Shown: one piece after another, positions 48,849-60,048 of the stretch
Layout: every line of letters starts with the position of its first letter
How positions within the stretch are numbered: the stretch's first letter is position 1
Assembly (NCBI GenBank): GCA_900660155.1
Contig: CABFPE010000313.1
Location: 483,637 to 547,636 of the forward strand
Reading direction: 5' to 3'
DNA from: Hofstenia miamia
Lineage: Eukaryota; Xenacoelomorpha; Acoela; Hofsteniidae
Length of the DNA: 64,000 bases
Program-made: the position numbers and the translations under genes
The notes under the pieces: generated by a model
What the model saw: the letters and a program-made list of their open reading frames with translations, nothing else
The model's database searches: none
What the model was told of the DNA's origin: nothing

Positions 48849-49640
48849 GTAGCATCTTCTACCAAGCTTTGATATCCAACTCCTCTGTTATACTACTATA
48901 ATTGGTATGGTATACTAGCTAGCGGGTAGAGATGTACTAATCTTAAACTGCTTAGCTTCTACCAATAACTGTAATTAATGGATGATATAACAAACACTAT
49001 TTAGGCGACGAAGCTTTGCATCATCTTTGCCAGCTGTTAGGTGTTGGGCATCTGCCTGAAGGTGATCTCCAAACCAATTAACAACCACTCTTCTACGTTC
49101 CAAGTGAATGAGTTCCACCTCTCAGCTCAGTGAAGTAACTTGTGTGTACCCTATCCTAGCTCAGTGCTTACTTAAGACTCGACACAAATCAACTTAGTCT
49201 CAATTTGTAAAGTGTACTATATACTTGCAACCTTGATTGTCACTAGCTGCTTAATTAATTATGTAATAGCCATTACCAAAATATATTGGCTTTAATTAAA
49301 TAAGATAAATAAATAGCAGTTTCCTAACCTACATGTAATAATCAATACATACAAGGTCACATTATCGGTCACGTTATAGTTATTAATTTGGATCTAGATT
49401 AATATAAATATAAATTCCTACGTTTGGCTTTTTAGCCTTATATCGAATTCATTATCCTTTGTACATGTAAGAAAGGGCTGGTAGTTAGCTAAACGGAAAT
49501 AAAAACTCCTAATCGTATCCCTAACTTAAGTCCAGGTTCATGGTTTGGAACAAGGAACCTAGAATCGTTCCTGTTATGGGATCCTCACCACTACTGAACA
49601 CCAACCGTTTAGCTGAACATCGTAGTTAATAATCAAACCC
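48849..49640. repeat. LTR-like sequence related to the right-edge copies
   Basis: It starts TGTAGCATCTTCTACC and shares, in the same order, many blocks with 62571-64000: TTTAGGCGAC, CTGCCTGAAGGTGATCTCCA, GTGTACC...TAGCTCAGTGC, AATTTGTAAAGTGT, ATAGCCATTACC, GCAGTTTCCTA, AAAAACTCCTAA and a final TGG.ACAAGGA. The start TGTA.CATC suggests an LTR end, but the element it belongs to and its right boundary are unproven. Confidence 0.55.
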
Positions 49641-50049
49641 TAATCAAAACTAAAGATAAGAATTCCGATGAATTTTCTTCAACAATTGTTACAATGAATT
49701 TTGCTCTATTTATAGTTAATCCAAAAAAGTACCTGTCGTTTTCAAATTTCAAATGTTTGTCTGCCAAGATGGCTAAAAATAATGGGAAGCGAATTCGCCC
49801 CCTTCGTTTTGCCAAATTAGTAGAATTGACAAATACTAATTATAATCTTTTTCACTGATAATTCTTAGTAGCAAATTACAAAACTAATCTAAGATGATAA
49901 TTAATAATTTGTAATTTATTTTTAATCACATTTAAGTTCAATCTTAGTTCTTCTTTGCTGACTATTTCTTTTAGCAGATTAGTTTGTTTTGGATGATGCC
50001 CATAAACCCATTAGGGTTTACATTGCATTTGTGATAATACATTGCTGAC

Positions 50050-50680
50050 TAATAATTTTCCTACCTGTAAAAATTCCATACGCATCTTTTGCTTAGGTAG
50101 CTTATGTACAAATTAAATTCGCTTTTTTCTATACATCACATGCAAAGTGCCACACTTTGTTTATCAAATACATTGCTATCTGATTATAAAAAATTCCACA
50201 CCTTCTAATGATTAAGATTCACAATCATTGTAATTAATTCGTTTTTCGGGGGTTTATGCATTACATGCAAAAGGTTACATTTGTTTTTTCAAAACGCACT
50301 GCTATTTCATGTAAAAATTCCATAGAATTAATTTGATTTTCACTAATATCCAAAATACAAAACGGAAAAATATTCCCCATACTTAAACATTACAAGTATA
50401 TGAAATATAGACTTACATGATAAAGGCAATTACGTTTTTCATTTTTTCAAATACATTGCTATTTTTCATTGAAAAAATTCCATGTGTTTCTAATGATTAA
50501 TATCCGCAATCATAGTAATTAATTCGTTTTCACCAATGTTTTCTATCCATAAAACATTCCATGTGTTTAATTTGTTTTTTCACTAATTCAAAATTGTGAA
50601 AATATTTGCCATACTTAAACATTACTGGCATATGAAATGTAGACTTACATGATAAAGATAATTTTTTTTTCAGAATAAAT
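50050..50680. repeat. Diverged repeat cluster II
   Basis: This is the same module family as 43120-43690, with at least four partial units (ATGCAAAGTG, CATTGCTAT, AAAAATTCCA, TAATGATTAA, CGTTTTTCGG). From one ATGCAAA motif (about 50139) to the next (about 50263) is roughly 125 bases. The surrounding 49640-51077 has no supported gene; a 72-codon basic frame at 50789-51007 is unrecognised. Confidence 0.65.
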
Positions 50681-51211
50681 TTTATATGTGACGCTATTAG
50701 TAGGATTTATACATATACATGCTTTCATTAATACAATATTATGATATTAGTTTAACACAACGATCTTTTCTCTAGATTTCTTTTTGGTTTATATAGATTT
50801 TCGGGGGGATGTACACATTTGCTGACTGTTACATTTTTGTTGACTTTGCACGTTTTTCAGTTTATCTGGTTTATGACTCTTGCTCACAGTCTCATTGATA
50901 TTTTTTCCATTGTATTGTTTAGTTGCCATAGAAATGAGAATGCGTTTTTCCAAGAAATTCATTGTTCTTCTTGTTGAAATATTGCTACGCACTTGATTCC
51001 CCTTCACTGGATATGATTTCCAATCATTAAATTACTCACCTCCATGTTGAAATCGCCTTCTAAGCGTAAAATGCTTGCAGTGGCGCAACCAGCTAAAAAT
51101 TTTGGTTGGGGCATATTTAGTGTTGATTATAACTAAATTTTCCTTAATTAATTTTTTTTGCTTAAAAATGTATTAAAAAAATTAAAAGATTTATATCATC
51201 AAATTAAGTCT

Positions 51212-51327
51212 TCATTTAGATTTTACCAATTCATTAAGGACTGCTGATACTTTTGGTACATGAAGTCTTTGCATTTGCATCATTGCCATGCCAGAAAGCC
51301 TCTCTTCTCCCATTGTGCTTCTGAGAT
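51212..51327 (-). pseudogene. hAT transposase C-terminal end, cut off by the insertion
   Basis: After the inserted element the frame resumes with LRSTMGEERLSGMAMMQMQ and ends NELVKSK and a stop. This is the last part of the hAT dimerisation domain. Joined across the insertion, the codons K-T-Y-L-R-S-T-M run in order, showing that the two pieces were one gene. Confidence 0.88.
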
Positions 51328-54164
51328 GGTGGGGGCTCCCAAACGCAGTCCTAACTTTAGAACTGGATGGTACCGACCAGTTCTGGTCCTGAAGCCCTAG
51401 GAATCGAGTAACAAAGAGCTTTATAGTTTAGACTCCTGCAGGACTGCAACCGGCCCCTCCAACGCCCCCGGATTGGTGGCGGAAGCCTGGTGTCTTCCTT
51501 CGTCGCCTATCAATGCTCGATTGCAAAGGTTGGGGTGACAGGTCTTAATATGCCGTAAGTACCAACCTTTGCTCTTGTACGACTTGTAGCATCCCTTCGC
51601 TTCACACTTCCAGCAATTAGCATCAGCTATAGTCGTGGAGCTCTGCGTATGGTCATTTCTGACATGACGATTTAACGCCTTTTGGGCAGAAAACATACGC
51701 GCACACTCCGTGCACCTCAGGTGTCTCGTACTGGCTTGTGTGAGCCTCGGTACTGCTGCATAAGCCGCCCCAGCAATTCTATCCCGTAGCACCGCTGAGT
51801 CCCCGTTGATTGACTCTAATAGGCTGCTAACAACCTCTCTCGCGTTTCTTGAATGAGTGCACGATGTGGTCAAAGTGGAAAACAGTTGAGACTCCCCCAG
51901 AGTAACACCCATTAACCACTGCACATCAAGTACAAGCCGTTTCTCCCAGCACTGACTCTTGCGTGCACTGACAACGTGGCCATTTCCTTCAGGAACAATT
52001 GATGCTTTTGTCATACTAAGCTCTAGGAACTCGCCACTATTTATGCTTTCTCTGTGCGCCAGCATCCGGCTTACAAAAAGTAAGCGCTTACGTGCTATTA
52101 TAGTGCGCACTTGTTGGAAAGGCATAAGTCCGTGTACTTGTTCCTTTGTGAGCTTTTCCCATAAGGAGACTCCACAAAAAACCCTTTTACAGGTATTCAT
52201 GGAAGCCTCAAGCATCTCAAGTTCCCTACAAGATTCTGCCCAGGTTTCACACGCATACGTTAGTGTGGGTACCATCACGCCTCGTAGGAGTAAGAAGGAG
52301 AGTGCTTTGCCAAGCCCATTCTGACGTGCTACTCGCCGATAACGTATGATCTTGCCAAGTACATTTTTACACCGATGTCTTGCTTCGGAGAGGGCTGTCC
52401 CAGCAGTGCTGATTATCGAGCCTAAGTACTTAAACTCTGATACGAATTCAATGTTCTTTCCAGAGACATGAACTCTATCAGACGTTCTTTCCGATGCTTT
52501 TGATAACCACATGCACTTGGTCTTTGGTACAGAGATATTAATACCTAGTGGCGCTAGAACTGTAACTAGGCCATCTAGATAGCTCTGTATTTGTTCCTCA
52601 GACCGGCCGAAAAGACAGAGATCGTCAGCATACTCTATGTGCTTAAGTTCCACTTCCCCTTGTCCAAAGAAAGAGTTAAAAACAATTCCTTTGGGGGTTC
52701 CATGGAGTCCCTCACAGATCAGAAAGTGGAAAAGGAGGTTAAATAAGCACGGGCCGAGGACACATCCTTGTCGGACTCCACGCTCAAGTTTAAAACTTAC
52801 TTGTGGACGTTCGCCGCGAATGTGTGCTATCGGTGTGTCATGCAAAGACTTTATGATCGCAATTATCCGTTTTGGTACGCCAATTGCTAATAGACACTGC
52901 CAAATTACTTGCCTTGGTACGGAATCAAAGGCCTTTTGTAGGTCAATGAAACACGCAAGAAGGTTTTCTTTCCGTAGTCTAGAAGCCTCCTGTGCTTGCC
53001 GCAGCACATGTATGGCCTGTATAGTTGACTTGCCAGCCCTAAAGCCAAATTGAGTAGGTGGCAGCACATGTTTCTCTAGAAGTATTTTCTCCAATCTGTT
53101 AAGCAGAATTTTTGCAAATATTTTTCCTCCGACATCCAATAAGAAAATGGTGCGGTAATTGTTAGGGTCGAGTCGGCTACCCTTTTTATGCAAGAAGATA
53201 ACTTCTGCATCACACCATAGTCTAGGACATCTCTCCGTACTAAATACCTGCGCAAAATCTGCTACAAGGCGGTCAATAAGCGCACTTCCTCCATATCTGA
53301 AGGCTTCGCCAGTTAGCCCGTTGCAACCTGGAGCTTTGTGCATTTTTAACGAATCTATCGCAGTTTTTACCTCATCGAAGCTTGGGGTCGAGGTAGCGTC
53401 CAAGACTTCAGGCTCGGATAGATTCAGCTTATTGATAAACGCCTGCGTATCTAAGTCCTTTGCAGATTGCTTAAATACTTCAGAGAAGTGCTTAACAAAC
53501 TCGTATGGTTTAGGTTTGGCTTTAGTGTCAGACAGCCCAACATGCTTAACTCCAGCTATCTCCTGCATACACCTCTTGATGCCGCCCCAGTCGCAGTCGT
53601 CACCTGCTTCATCAAGGGTGTCCAGTGCCTCCGTAAGGATGGCCAGCTTACGCCGCCTAATGCAGTTTGTCACTGCCCGCTTAGCTTGACGATAATCCTT
53701 TAAGCTACTCGCGCTTTGCTTGCTCAAGAATACTAGTTTGGCTTTCCGCTTGTGATCAACCGCCGCCTTAACTTCCTCACAATCGTAGACCAAGTCTACT
53801 TTAGGACGTTTGATTTTTTGAGGAAGGGCTTTAAGTGCACTTTGCATACTCGCCACAGTATTCTCGTATCCCGGTTCCGCTCGCTTTAGTAACCTTTCGA
53901 GATTTAATGCATAAGCATTCCTTACTTCCGCGGATTGCAGTAGAGACCAATCAGGTTCCGTGCCTTTGGGTTGACTTTTCTCAGCGCAACAATCTTTAAG
54001 ACGCCGAGGACGCCCTCTATCCTTCGAGGTTATCGAGGATAGGAGATCCATGATAACTAAATCATGATCTGAGTCAAGACCAGTACCTCGCCAAGTTCTT
54101 ACATCTCGAACACATTTCATACATTTTTCTGGGATTAAGAAAAAATCCAACAGTGACCTCTCAC
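51328..54164 (-). mobile_element. 5'-truncated APE-type non-LTR retrotransposon nested in the hAT
   Basis: The insertion is bounded exactly by CTGAGAT (plus strand) at 51321-51327 and 54165-54171, a 7-bp target duplication. On its own strand the element starts inside the endonuclease (ERSLLDFFL), carries a long open RT frame, and ends in a 93-bp 3' UTR finishing CCCCCACC, with no poly(A) or microsatellite tail. It is CpG-rich compared with its surroundings and has no stop in its main frame, so it is far younger than the hAT. Confidence 0.92.
51421..54164 (-). CDS. Reverse transcriptase with endonuclease remnant and two C-terminal C2H2 fingers
   Basis: About 910 codons are open from the truncation point; there is no proper start, and the first listed codon at 54150 is TTG. 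The end of an AP endonuclease is present (LDSDHDLVIMD, about 25-35). RT blocks follow, numbered from that codon: HKAPGCNGLTGEAF (271-284), LHKKGSRLDPNNYR (320-333), QFGFRAGKST (367-376), FIDLQKAFDS (401-410), GVRQGCVLGP (458-467) and YADD (507-510), then EFKYLGSIIS and LTYACETW. Two canonical zinc fingers end the protein: C813-x2-C816-x12-H829-x4-H834 and C849-x4-C854-x12-H867-x4-H872. RT copies element RNA at a nicked site. The GVRQGC and LTYACETW style points to RTE-like elements; the clade is not certain. Confidence 0.9.
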
Positions 54165-54189
54165 CTGAGATAAGTTTTTAGTCACTCTA

Positions 54190-56687
54190 GACAGCTGATG
54201 CTGTATTAACTGGAAGGGTAGCGATTATTCATAGTAGTGTTATTATTTTTGGATAAAATGTATAAGGGTTCTTAACTTTGTTTAGGGTATCAATAGCATT
54301 TCCTGGTAGGTTGTTTTGTACATTACTTTCCCATTGCCACTTAATCTTCCAACAGACAAACTCATCAGCCATCTCATTTGCACAAATTTCAGAATCATAA
54401 AACTGAACCGAAAGAAATTATGTCGACATTAGGTAGGAAAAATAAATGAAAAAAGAAGGATTTCATTAATGATATACGAGAAATTTTAACAAATTTATTA
54501 ACATGTACCATTTAATAAATCATGAAGCCAGACAGTCTATTTGATGTACTCTATTTTGAAACTCATTTACGAATAAAAACATCTTTTTCAGATTCATAAT
54601 TTGTTTGAATTAAAGTATTAACGTTAATTACACCAAGCCATACAGAATATATTAAAATTTTTACTTAATTTTGATAATGAATTTTTGTTATTTTTTATGG
54701 TACTAGTCATGAATAATGAAATGTACATTACCATCTCTTTTATGTCATCATTAGAAGCTTTTTGAAGATATTTTGGGACAAGGTGTAGTATCTTCAAAGC
54801 GTTTTGCAAATGCTCATTAAATCTCTCTGAGAGTTGCAATATTACATTATCCAAATATGGTAAATATATTGACTTCCTCAAGAAGGATTCAGTGTCATCT
54901 GTATCATAGTTTTCTCTTATAGTTTATCTTGATGCTCGTCTAGGGATAGTGATAGGCACTGAAGATATTCTGGCTTTGAGAAATTCGTCATTAAAATCAG
55001 ATTCTGCATTATCTCTACAGTAATGCAGTATATTTTGCACATCCTTGATTTGTTTAATGCACTCCAATAAATCAGTTTTGGGATCTTGTAAAGGGGCGTA
55101 ATACCATAGAAAATCTGGCACAAATACATTGCAAATTCGAAAAATTTTGATTTGTCATAGCAGATAAGAGTATTGATCCTTTAGAAGAAGCACCTACATC
55201 TAGCCACTGTGAAATTCTTCCAAAGTAGCAAAAATACGATCATACATCTCAAGAAATATGACTACATTTTTGTGTCGTTGTACCCATCGTGTGCCACAAA
55301 GGGTTGTAAGAATTTTGGTCTTATTGCTTGAAATATCACCTGACGTACTGATAACATTTTTAATGCTTGCATTCTCTTAGCTGAATGTCATATAAAATTT
55401 GTGACTTCTTTGATAGTTCCAACGCAATTTGTCATTTCTTGAATTTTAGAAGCAGTGGCAACAGCTAAATTCAAAATATGGGATGCACAATCCATATATA
55501 TCAATTGCGGGTATTTATTTGAAATATGAGCTTGGACTCCATTAATATATCCTTTCATTGAAGAGCACCCATCATACCCTTGTCCTCGCATTTTTGTTAA
55601 ATCTAAACCATATCCATTGAGAACTTCAAATATTTTGTTTGCTATTCTTTCTCCAGTGTAATCTGTGCCCTCTTCAAAACCCAAGAATTCTTCATGAATT
55701 TTATTGTTTTTGACTTATCTGAGAATAAAACTTAGTCGTTGTTTTACTGATACATCCGTTGTACCATCAAAAATAATCGAAAAAAACCTGCTTCATTAAC
55801 CTACTGTACATTATCCTTTTTCATAATTTTAGAAGTGGCAATAATTATTTCATTTTGAATGAGCCAACTTAAGTATACTGAATTTTTTTGCGCAGTTTCT
55901 AAATGCCACTTTAAGTCATTATCACCAGCTTGCAGTCTTAGTCATAACCATGCTCTAAAGTTTCCATCATTTTCTGACAGCTCCTCCATAGATAAAACTG
56001 ATCCCCCCTCTCTGTGACCCCTTAATGTTAAACCTTGTTTACCACAGTGTAAAACAGTTTCAATTATAGGAATGAGCCTTCGTCAGTTTTCTTCTATTTG
56101 TTTTTTCCAGCCAAAAGTCATTTTTGTAGCAACATCAACTGTTTTCCCTCTACATCTTTGATAAAATCTTCAGTGATCACAATACAATTCTTATGGTATC
56201 TTGTATTTGAGTGCTTTGAGTAGTCACTTTTGACATCTTTATATGTATTCAATGGCAGATTTACAAAAATTCCAGGATTTTCATGGTTACCTTTTCCCAC
56301 ATTTACATTTTCAGTCACAAATAGAACACAATACTGGTAGAATGCACCTTGTCTTCAGTGACTCCATGCCAACCACGGACTGAAATTGTTCAGGTATGAG
56401 TGCTTAAACAGCGACAAGTTTTGCCTTGAATATGGAAAAATATATCCCATGTCTGGCGTCCAACAGTTCATGAGAACATTGCATTTCTCTTCCTGTGAAG
56501 TGATCCTTCCACAAAAAAGACCAACGTCCCATTGCGACAGTTCAGTAGGAACAACACTCAATGATGATAATGTGGATATTTTAGGTTTGGTAGTACATGA
56601 AGATGCGTAGCATGCAGGTTGAATGACAACAGTATATAGTGATGGCTCTAGATTGGTAATTTCTTCATCAGAATCTTTATCTCTCAT
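54190..56687 (-). pseudogene. hAT (TTF/DUF4371-type) transposase, N-terminal and central parts
   Basis: From the right, the N-terminal piece (56687-56355) ends SYLNNFSPWLAWSH and leads into RQGAFYQYCVLFV, a TTF zinc-finger region. The core (55684-55388) has GQGYDGCSSMKGYINGVQ and YMDCASHILNLAVA, the catalytic-region pattern of ZMYM1-like hAT proteins. Next come PDFLWYYAPLQDPKTDLLEC and YLPYLDNVILQLSERFNEHL. The end (about 54190-54420) reads CWKIKWQWES, YPKIITLL, then IIATLPVNTASA, the start of the dimerisation block. There are many stops and frameshifts. Confidence 0.85.
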
Positions 56688-57517
56688 TTTTTTATTGTAA
56701 AAAACGAATTAATTCACGATTGTTTTGACATGCTTGATGATATTCTATAAAAATATAGGAGTTTAAAAATAGTGTAATTACTTTCATCAATAAAATAAAA
56801 CCTATTACAGTTAAATAGCATTTATAGATATTTTCATATTAAAGTTAACATTGTTTGTTACTCAAATATAAATTAGTATCAGCTTAAACATTTCAAAAAT
56901 ATTTAGAAATTAGTATTTATTTTTAGTCAACCAATATGTTTAAGAGTTACTTTATTATTCAATACCAATTCATTTTGAGTAAAAAATAGATAGATAAAAT
57001 TTCTGGATGCAACATTGAAAAACATCATTACTCAAATTGATATTGAATCATAATTTTTTGCTCAAAAAATTTCGGGAAGGGCAAATACCCCTCCCTGGTT
57101 GCACCACTGACTGCGTGTAAATAGTGTATTATTCACAAGTAAAAAATATAGGTGCATGGTACTTAGAAGACGGATCACCAAGAATTTTGGGAAAATTACG
57201 AAATAATAATTTATAGGTGTTTATGAAACTGCTTAACCACAGTATAAACTCTGCTATGACTTGAAAACTTTAATACATATTCAGTTAATATCATCCTAAA
57301 GGTACAACACTGTTGTTTGTAATCAGATTTCAGGTGTATTCTTTTCCACAAACACTAGACCTTTGAAGTATTTTTTTGCATTCATATGCCTGGTTTATCT
57401 CTGATATTACTGCTTCAATTGACTTGTGATATTTTCTTGATGGTGCCCCTATTACTATCAATGGCCATTTTTCTGTGGTTTTTTTTTCAGTTTCATAGTT
57501 TTCCATATGTTTTCTAT

Positions 57518-57958
57518 CTATTTCAGATGCTCTTGATGCTGCATTAGGCTGTATTTCATGAATAATGTATTCATCTTTTCTGCTCCTTCTTCATCCATTG
57601 TTTTTATCTGGCTGTAAAGGTTTATCACTATACATGGGTTTTCCATGATTCTGTATACTTGCACCCAGTAATCCAACTGTAGTTCAAATCGAATCAATTC
57701 TGTTATCATTGTGTCTGTGGGTTTTCTTTCCCATATGGAATATAAGAAGTTGGGTATATCCTTGATTGTAGTTTTTGTGACAATTACCATTTGCACTTTC
57801 TGCAACTTTTCCATCCTTAGTGCTATATTGATTTGATTTTGAAAATTTTTGTTGAACTCTTTCTCATTTAGTATATGAATGACTGTCATATTTTCTTTAT
57901 CAATGTTAATCTGAGCAATACTCACTATTTGATCTACATATGCCACTATGTTTTGCAC
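57518..57958 (-). other. Unassigned frame downstream of integrase
   Basis: A 146-codon frame lies 3' of the pol remnant. Together with open pieces in other frames up to about 58300 it looks like a former coding region (ISYPQNMNEMMERPYMQSM and DEVLHC in one piece). I see no signal peptide, membrane segment or cysteine pattern of an envelope protein within it, and cannot assign it. It may be the remains of a third ORF. Confidence 0.4.
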
Positions 57959-58823
57959 TGTTTACAGTGTAAAACTTCATCAAATGTGATGTGCACCATG
58001 CTCTGCATGTATGGTCTCTCCATCATCTCATTCATGTTCTGGGGATAACTTATGATCACATTAACCATTGGTTTTTTTATATCTTATGTGTGATTTGATT
58101 TCAGGTGATAGCTTTTCAAAAGAATTTAGTCTCATTTTTGTGGTGCCCATGCAATAGGGGTGTAACATTTTGCCATCAATTTTTGACATACATTTCTCTC
58201 TCTCTTTAGATCTTGTGGTTCATTCCAAAGTGGTTTCTGATGAGGCATGTAGCTGAGTAATCTGTAATGGTGGTCTTGTACTAGTGCTCAGTTCAAAGTA
58301 CATGGGCTCTGAACTTGTGCTAATGGCTTCAACAAAGTCACCCTTGAATCAGTTCCCATTTGATCACTCTGTTAGCACTTGACCAGTTGTGGGCTCCTCA
58401 GTACTGTCAGCATCAAACTGCTTTCATATTACTACAGTTCTTCCCCCACTTACACCTTCCCCTGGAACTTCTGTCCAGTGGCCCTTACATCAGCATTGTG
58501 GACTTCCAGAAGGAAAGTTGTGCTACTGCTGCTGCTGTGCACTAGTAATCTGTTTGCCCTTGAATCAGCAGTGCAGACTAGTAATGGGAGAGGCTTTGTG
58601 TTCATTTGTCTCCATGCACTTGAAGCAGCATTTGGGGCTACTAGGACACCTTCTCACTCTGTGTCTTTTATTTTCAGTTGTTGGTTCTTGTCCCTTCTAC
58701 CCTTGAATCAACATCCAGTTTGAGAATCTCATTTCACTCTCCTCCTTTGATTTGTTGTTGTGTGCTCCTCTGCTCTTCACTCTCTGCATATCCTCTTTTG
58801 TAATGTTTGGTACATTATTCTCT

Positions 58824-59258
58824 TCAACATTCCCAAAATTCAGTTAGTAAATTTAAATTCCATATTTCAGTGTCATAGATATTTCTAGTTTTTGCTGCCC
58901 TCTGAGGCATTATTCTTCTACCTAAAATTTCAGTTTCAGTATCACATTCAAACTCCTCATCATAGTTCTCTTTAGGGAGGCTGTCTAAATCATTCATTTC
59001 ATATATAATCTCATTTCTGTTACTACACATTATTTTGAACATGGCTCTGTCATCTAACTTCATTTCTTCAATGTCTGCCATGGCTCTCTGGAAATGTAAA
59101 ACTCTATTGTTGTCTAGTACATACTCATTATTGGGTAGTGTTTGTGTGATTGTGTATGGACCAGACCAGATTGTTTTAAGTTTCCAGACCTGGTTTACAT
59201 CAGTTAATTTCACTGGTGTAAATGCATACACTTTGTCACCTACCTTGTGTGTGTCCAT
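58824..59258 (-). pseudogene. Integrase C-terminal GPY domain and pol tail
   Basis: KVGDKVYAFTPVKLTDV and LKTIWSGPYTITQTLPNNEY match the V.D.V......K ... L...W.GPY.I......N.Y pattern of the GPY domain, followed by VLHFQRA. An acidic tail with several Glu/Asp runs ends at 58824. This domain helps bind DNA and choose target sites. Confidence 0.75.
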
Positions 59259-59389
59259 ATATTTTTCTATTATAATTTCTTTGTTGTTTTACTGCTGATT
59301 TTTTGATGATGTGGCACATTGTCTTGTTCCTAATATCTGGGCTTTTATTTGTTTTATGTAATCATTGTCCATTTTACCACTATAATCAA

Positions 59390-59781
59390 ATTATTGCATT
59401 GATAAAAGCATTGCCACTTCCCTTCCAAACATGGCTTTAAATAGTGTTATCCCTATTGTGGAATGTACTGATGTATTATAGAAATACTCCACAATTTCTA
59501 TGACCTATTTCCATTTGCTGCCTCCTATTCTCATTGCTGCCACTCTTATCAATTTGCCTGTGGGGGTATGCTGCAGTTTGTTCATTGACTATCTCCAACA
59601 ATTTCACCATCTCTTGGAGCAATCCAGTATTGAATTGCAGTCCCTTGTCCATTATTATCATTTCCATTAGTCTGAATTTTAGGATCCATTCCTTCATTAC
59701 TAGCTCTGCTCTCTTTTCTGATGTTGTGCTCTCCATTGGTATCATTCTTGCATATTTTGTAAAATTGTCAACCATTACCAA
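59390..59781 (-). pseudogene. Integrase catalytic core, frameshifted
   Basis: VMVDNFTKYARMIPMESTTS contains the first Asp. IIMDKGLQF follows where the family has a TDRG.QF block with the second Asp. After AAY the frame shifts; the neighbouring frame gives TGKLIRVAAMRIG in the place of the ANG..ERV.R block, then YNTSVHSTIGITLFKAMFGR. The catalytic Glu appears lost, and a stop interrupts the second part. Confidence 0.75.
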
Positions 59782-59826
59782 TAAATATTGGTAGCCTATG
59801 TACTATTTCATTGTGCTGTATCACAA

Positions 59827-60048
59827 TTATATTTTCCAGTGGTGCTCTCCATGCTGGAAGGGCTGTTTGTTATTTAGTAGGCAAGTCATCCATTTATTTA
59901 TTATGTCTTCTGTTACTTTCCTAACTGCTACTGTTATGAATCTAGTGTTGAATGTCTTTTCTGTTTGTGTGATCCATAGATGCCCCTTCTCATGTATATT
60001 CCATATCAGTTCACTTTTATAGTACTCTGGATCACTATTCTGTTTCAT
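59827..60048 (-). pseudogene. Integrase HHCC zinc-finger region
   Basis: IWNIHEKGHLWITQTEKTFN, then the VAVRKVTEDIINKWMTCLLN block, match the H-x3-H ... C pattern of integrase zinc domains (H....GHLG...T...L...F.W..M...V...I..C..C). The second Cys is replaced. The core follows about 50 bases to the left. Confidence 0.7.

Larger units (their letters stand above)
45799..49079. repeat. 1.64-kb duplication across a single N (47439)
   Basis: Positions 45799-47438 and 47440-49079 have the same length, and their gag-protease frames are identical, offset by exactly 1641 bases around a single N. A real duplication ending on an N would be a coincidence; unmerged contig overlap is the simpler reading. 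Confidence 0.93.
51078..57109 (-). mobile_element. hAT element with TIRs and 8-bp TSD, interrupted by a retroelement
   Basis: The left end CAGTGGCGCAACCAG and the right end (complement CAGTGGTGCAACCAG) differ at one of 15 positions. The flanks AATGCTTG (51070-51077) and ACTGCGTG (57110-57117) agree at 6 of 8, consistent with an aged hAT target duplication. A ZMYM1-like transposase runs on the minus strand and is split by a 2.84-kb insertion. Without the insertion and its duplicated target the element is about 3.2 kb, a normal hAT size. Confidence 0.88.

Noticed and set aside
43700-49079. True tandem duplication of gag
   Set aside because: The copies meet at a single N and share the same lesions, as do other single-N duplications in the window.
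50789-51007. 72-codon basic frame with a GGTGAGT donor-like site upstream
   Set aside because: The putative intron would be far too short and a stop precedes the frame; no homology recognised.
51959-53703. Plus-strand open frames opposite the RT gene
   Set aside because: They are antisense shadows of the long RT frame, with no domain of their own.
57518-57958. Envelope gene of an endogenous retrovirus
   Set aside because: No signal peptide, transmembrane segment, cleavage site or cysteine pattern was seen; left as an unassigned frame.
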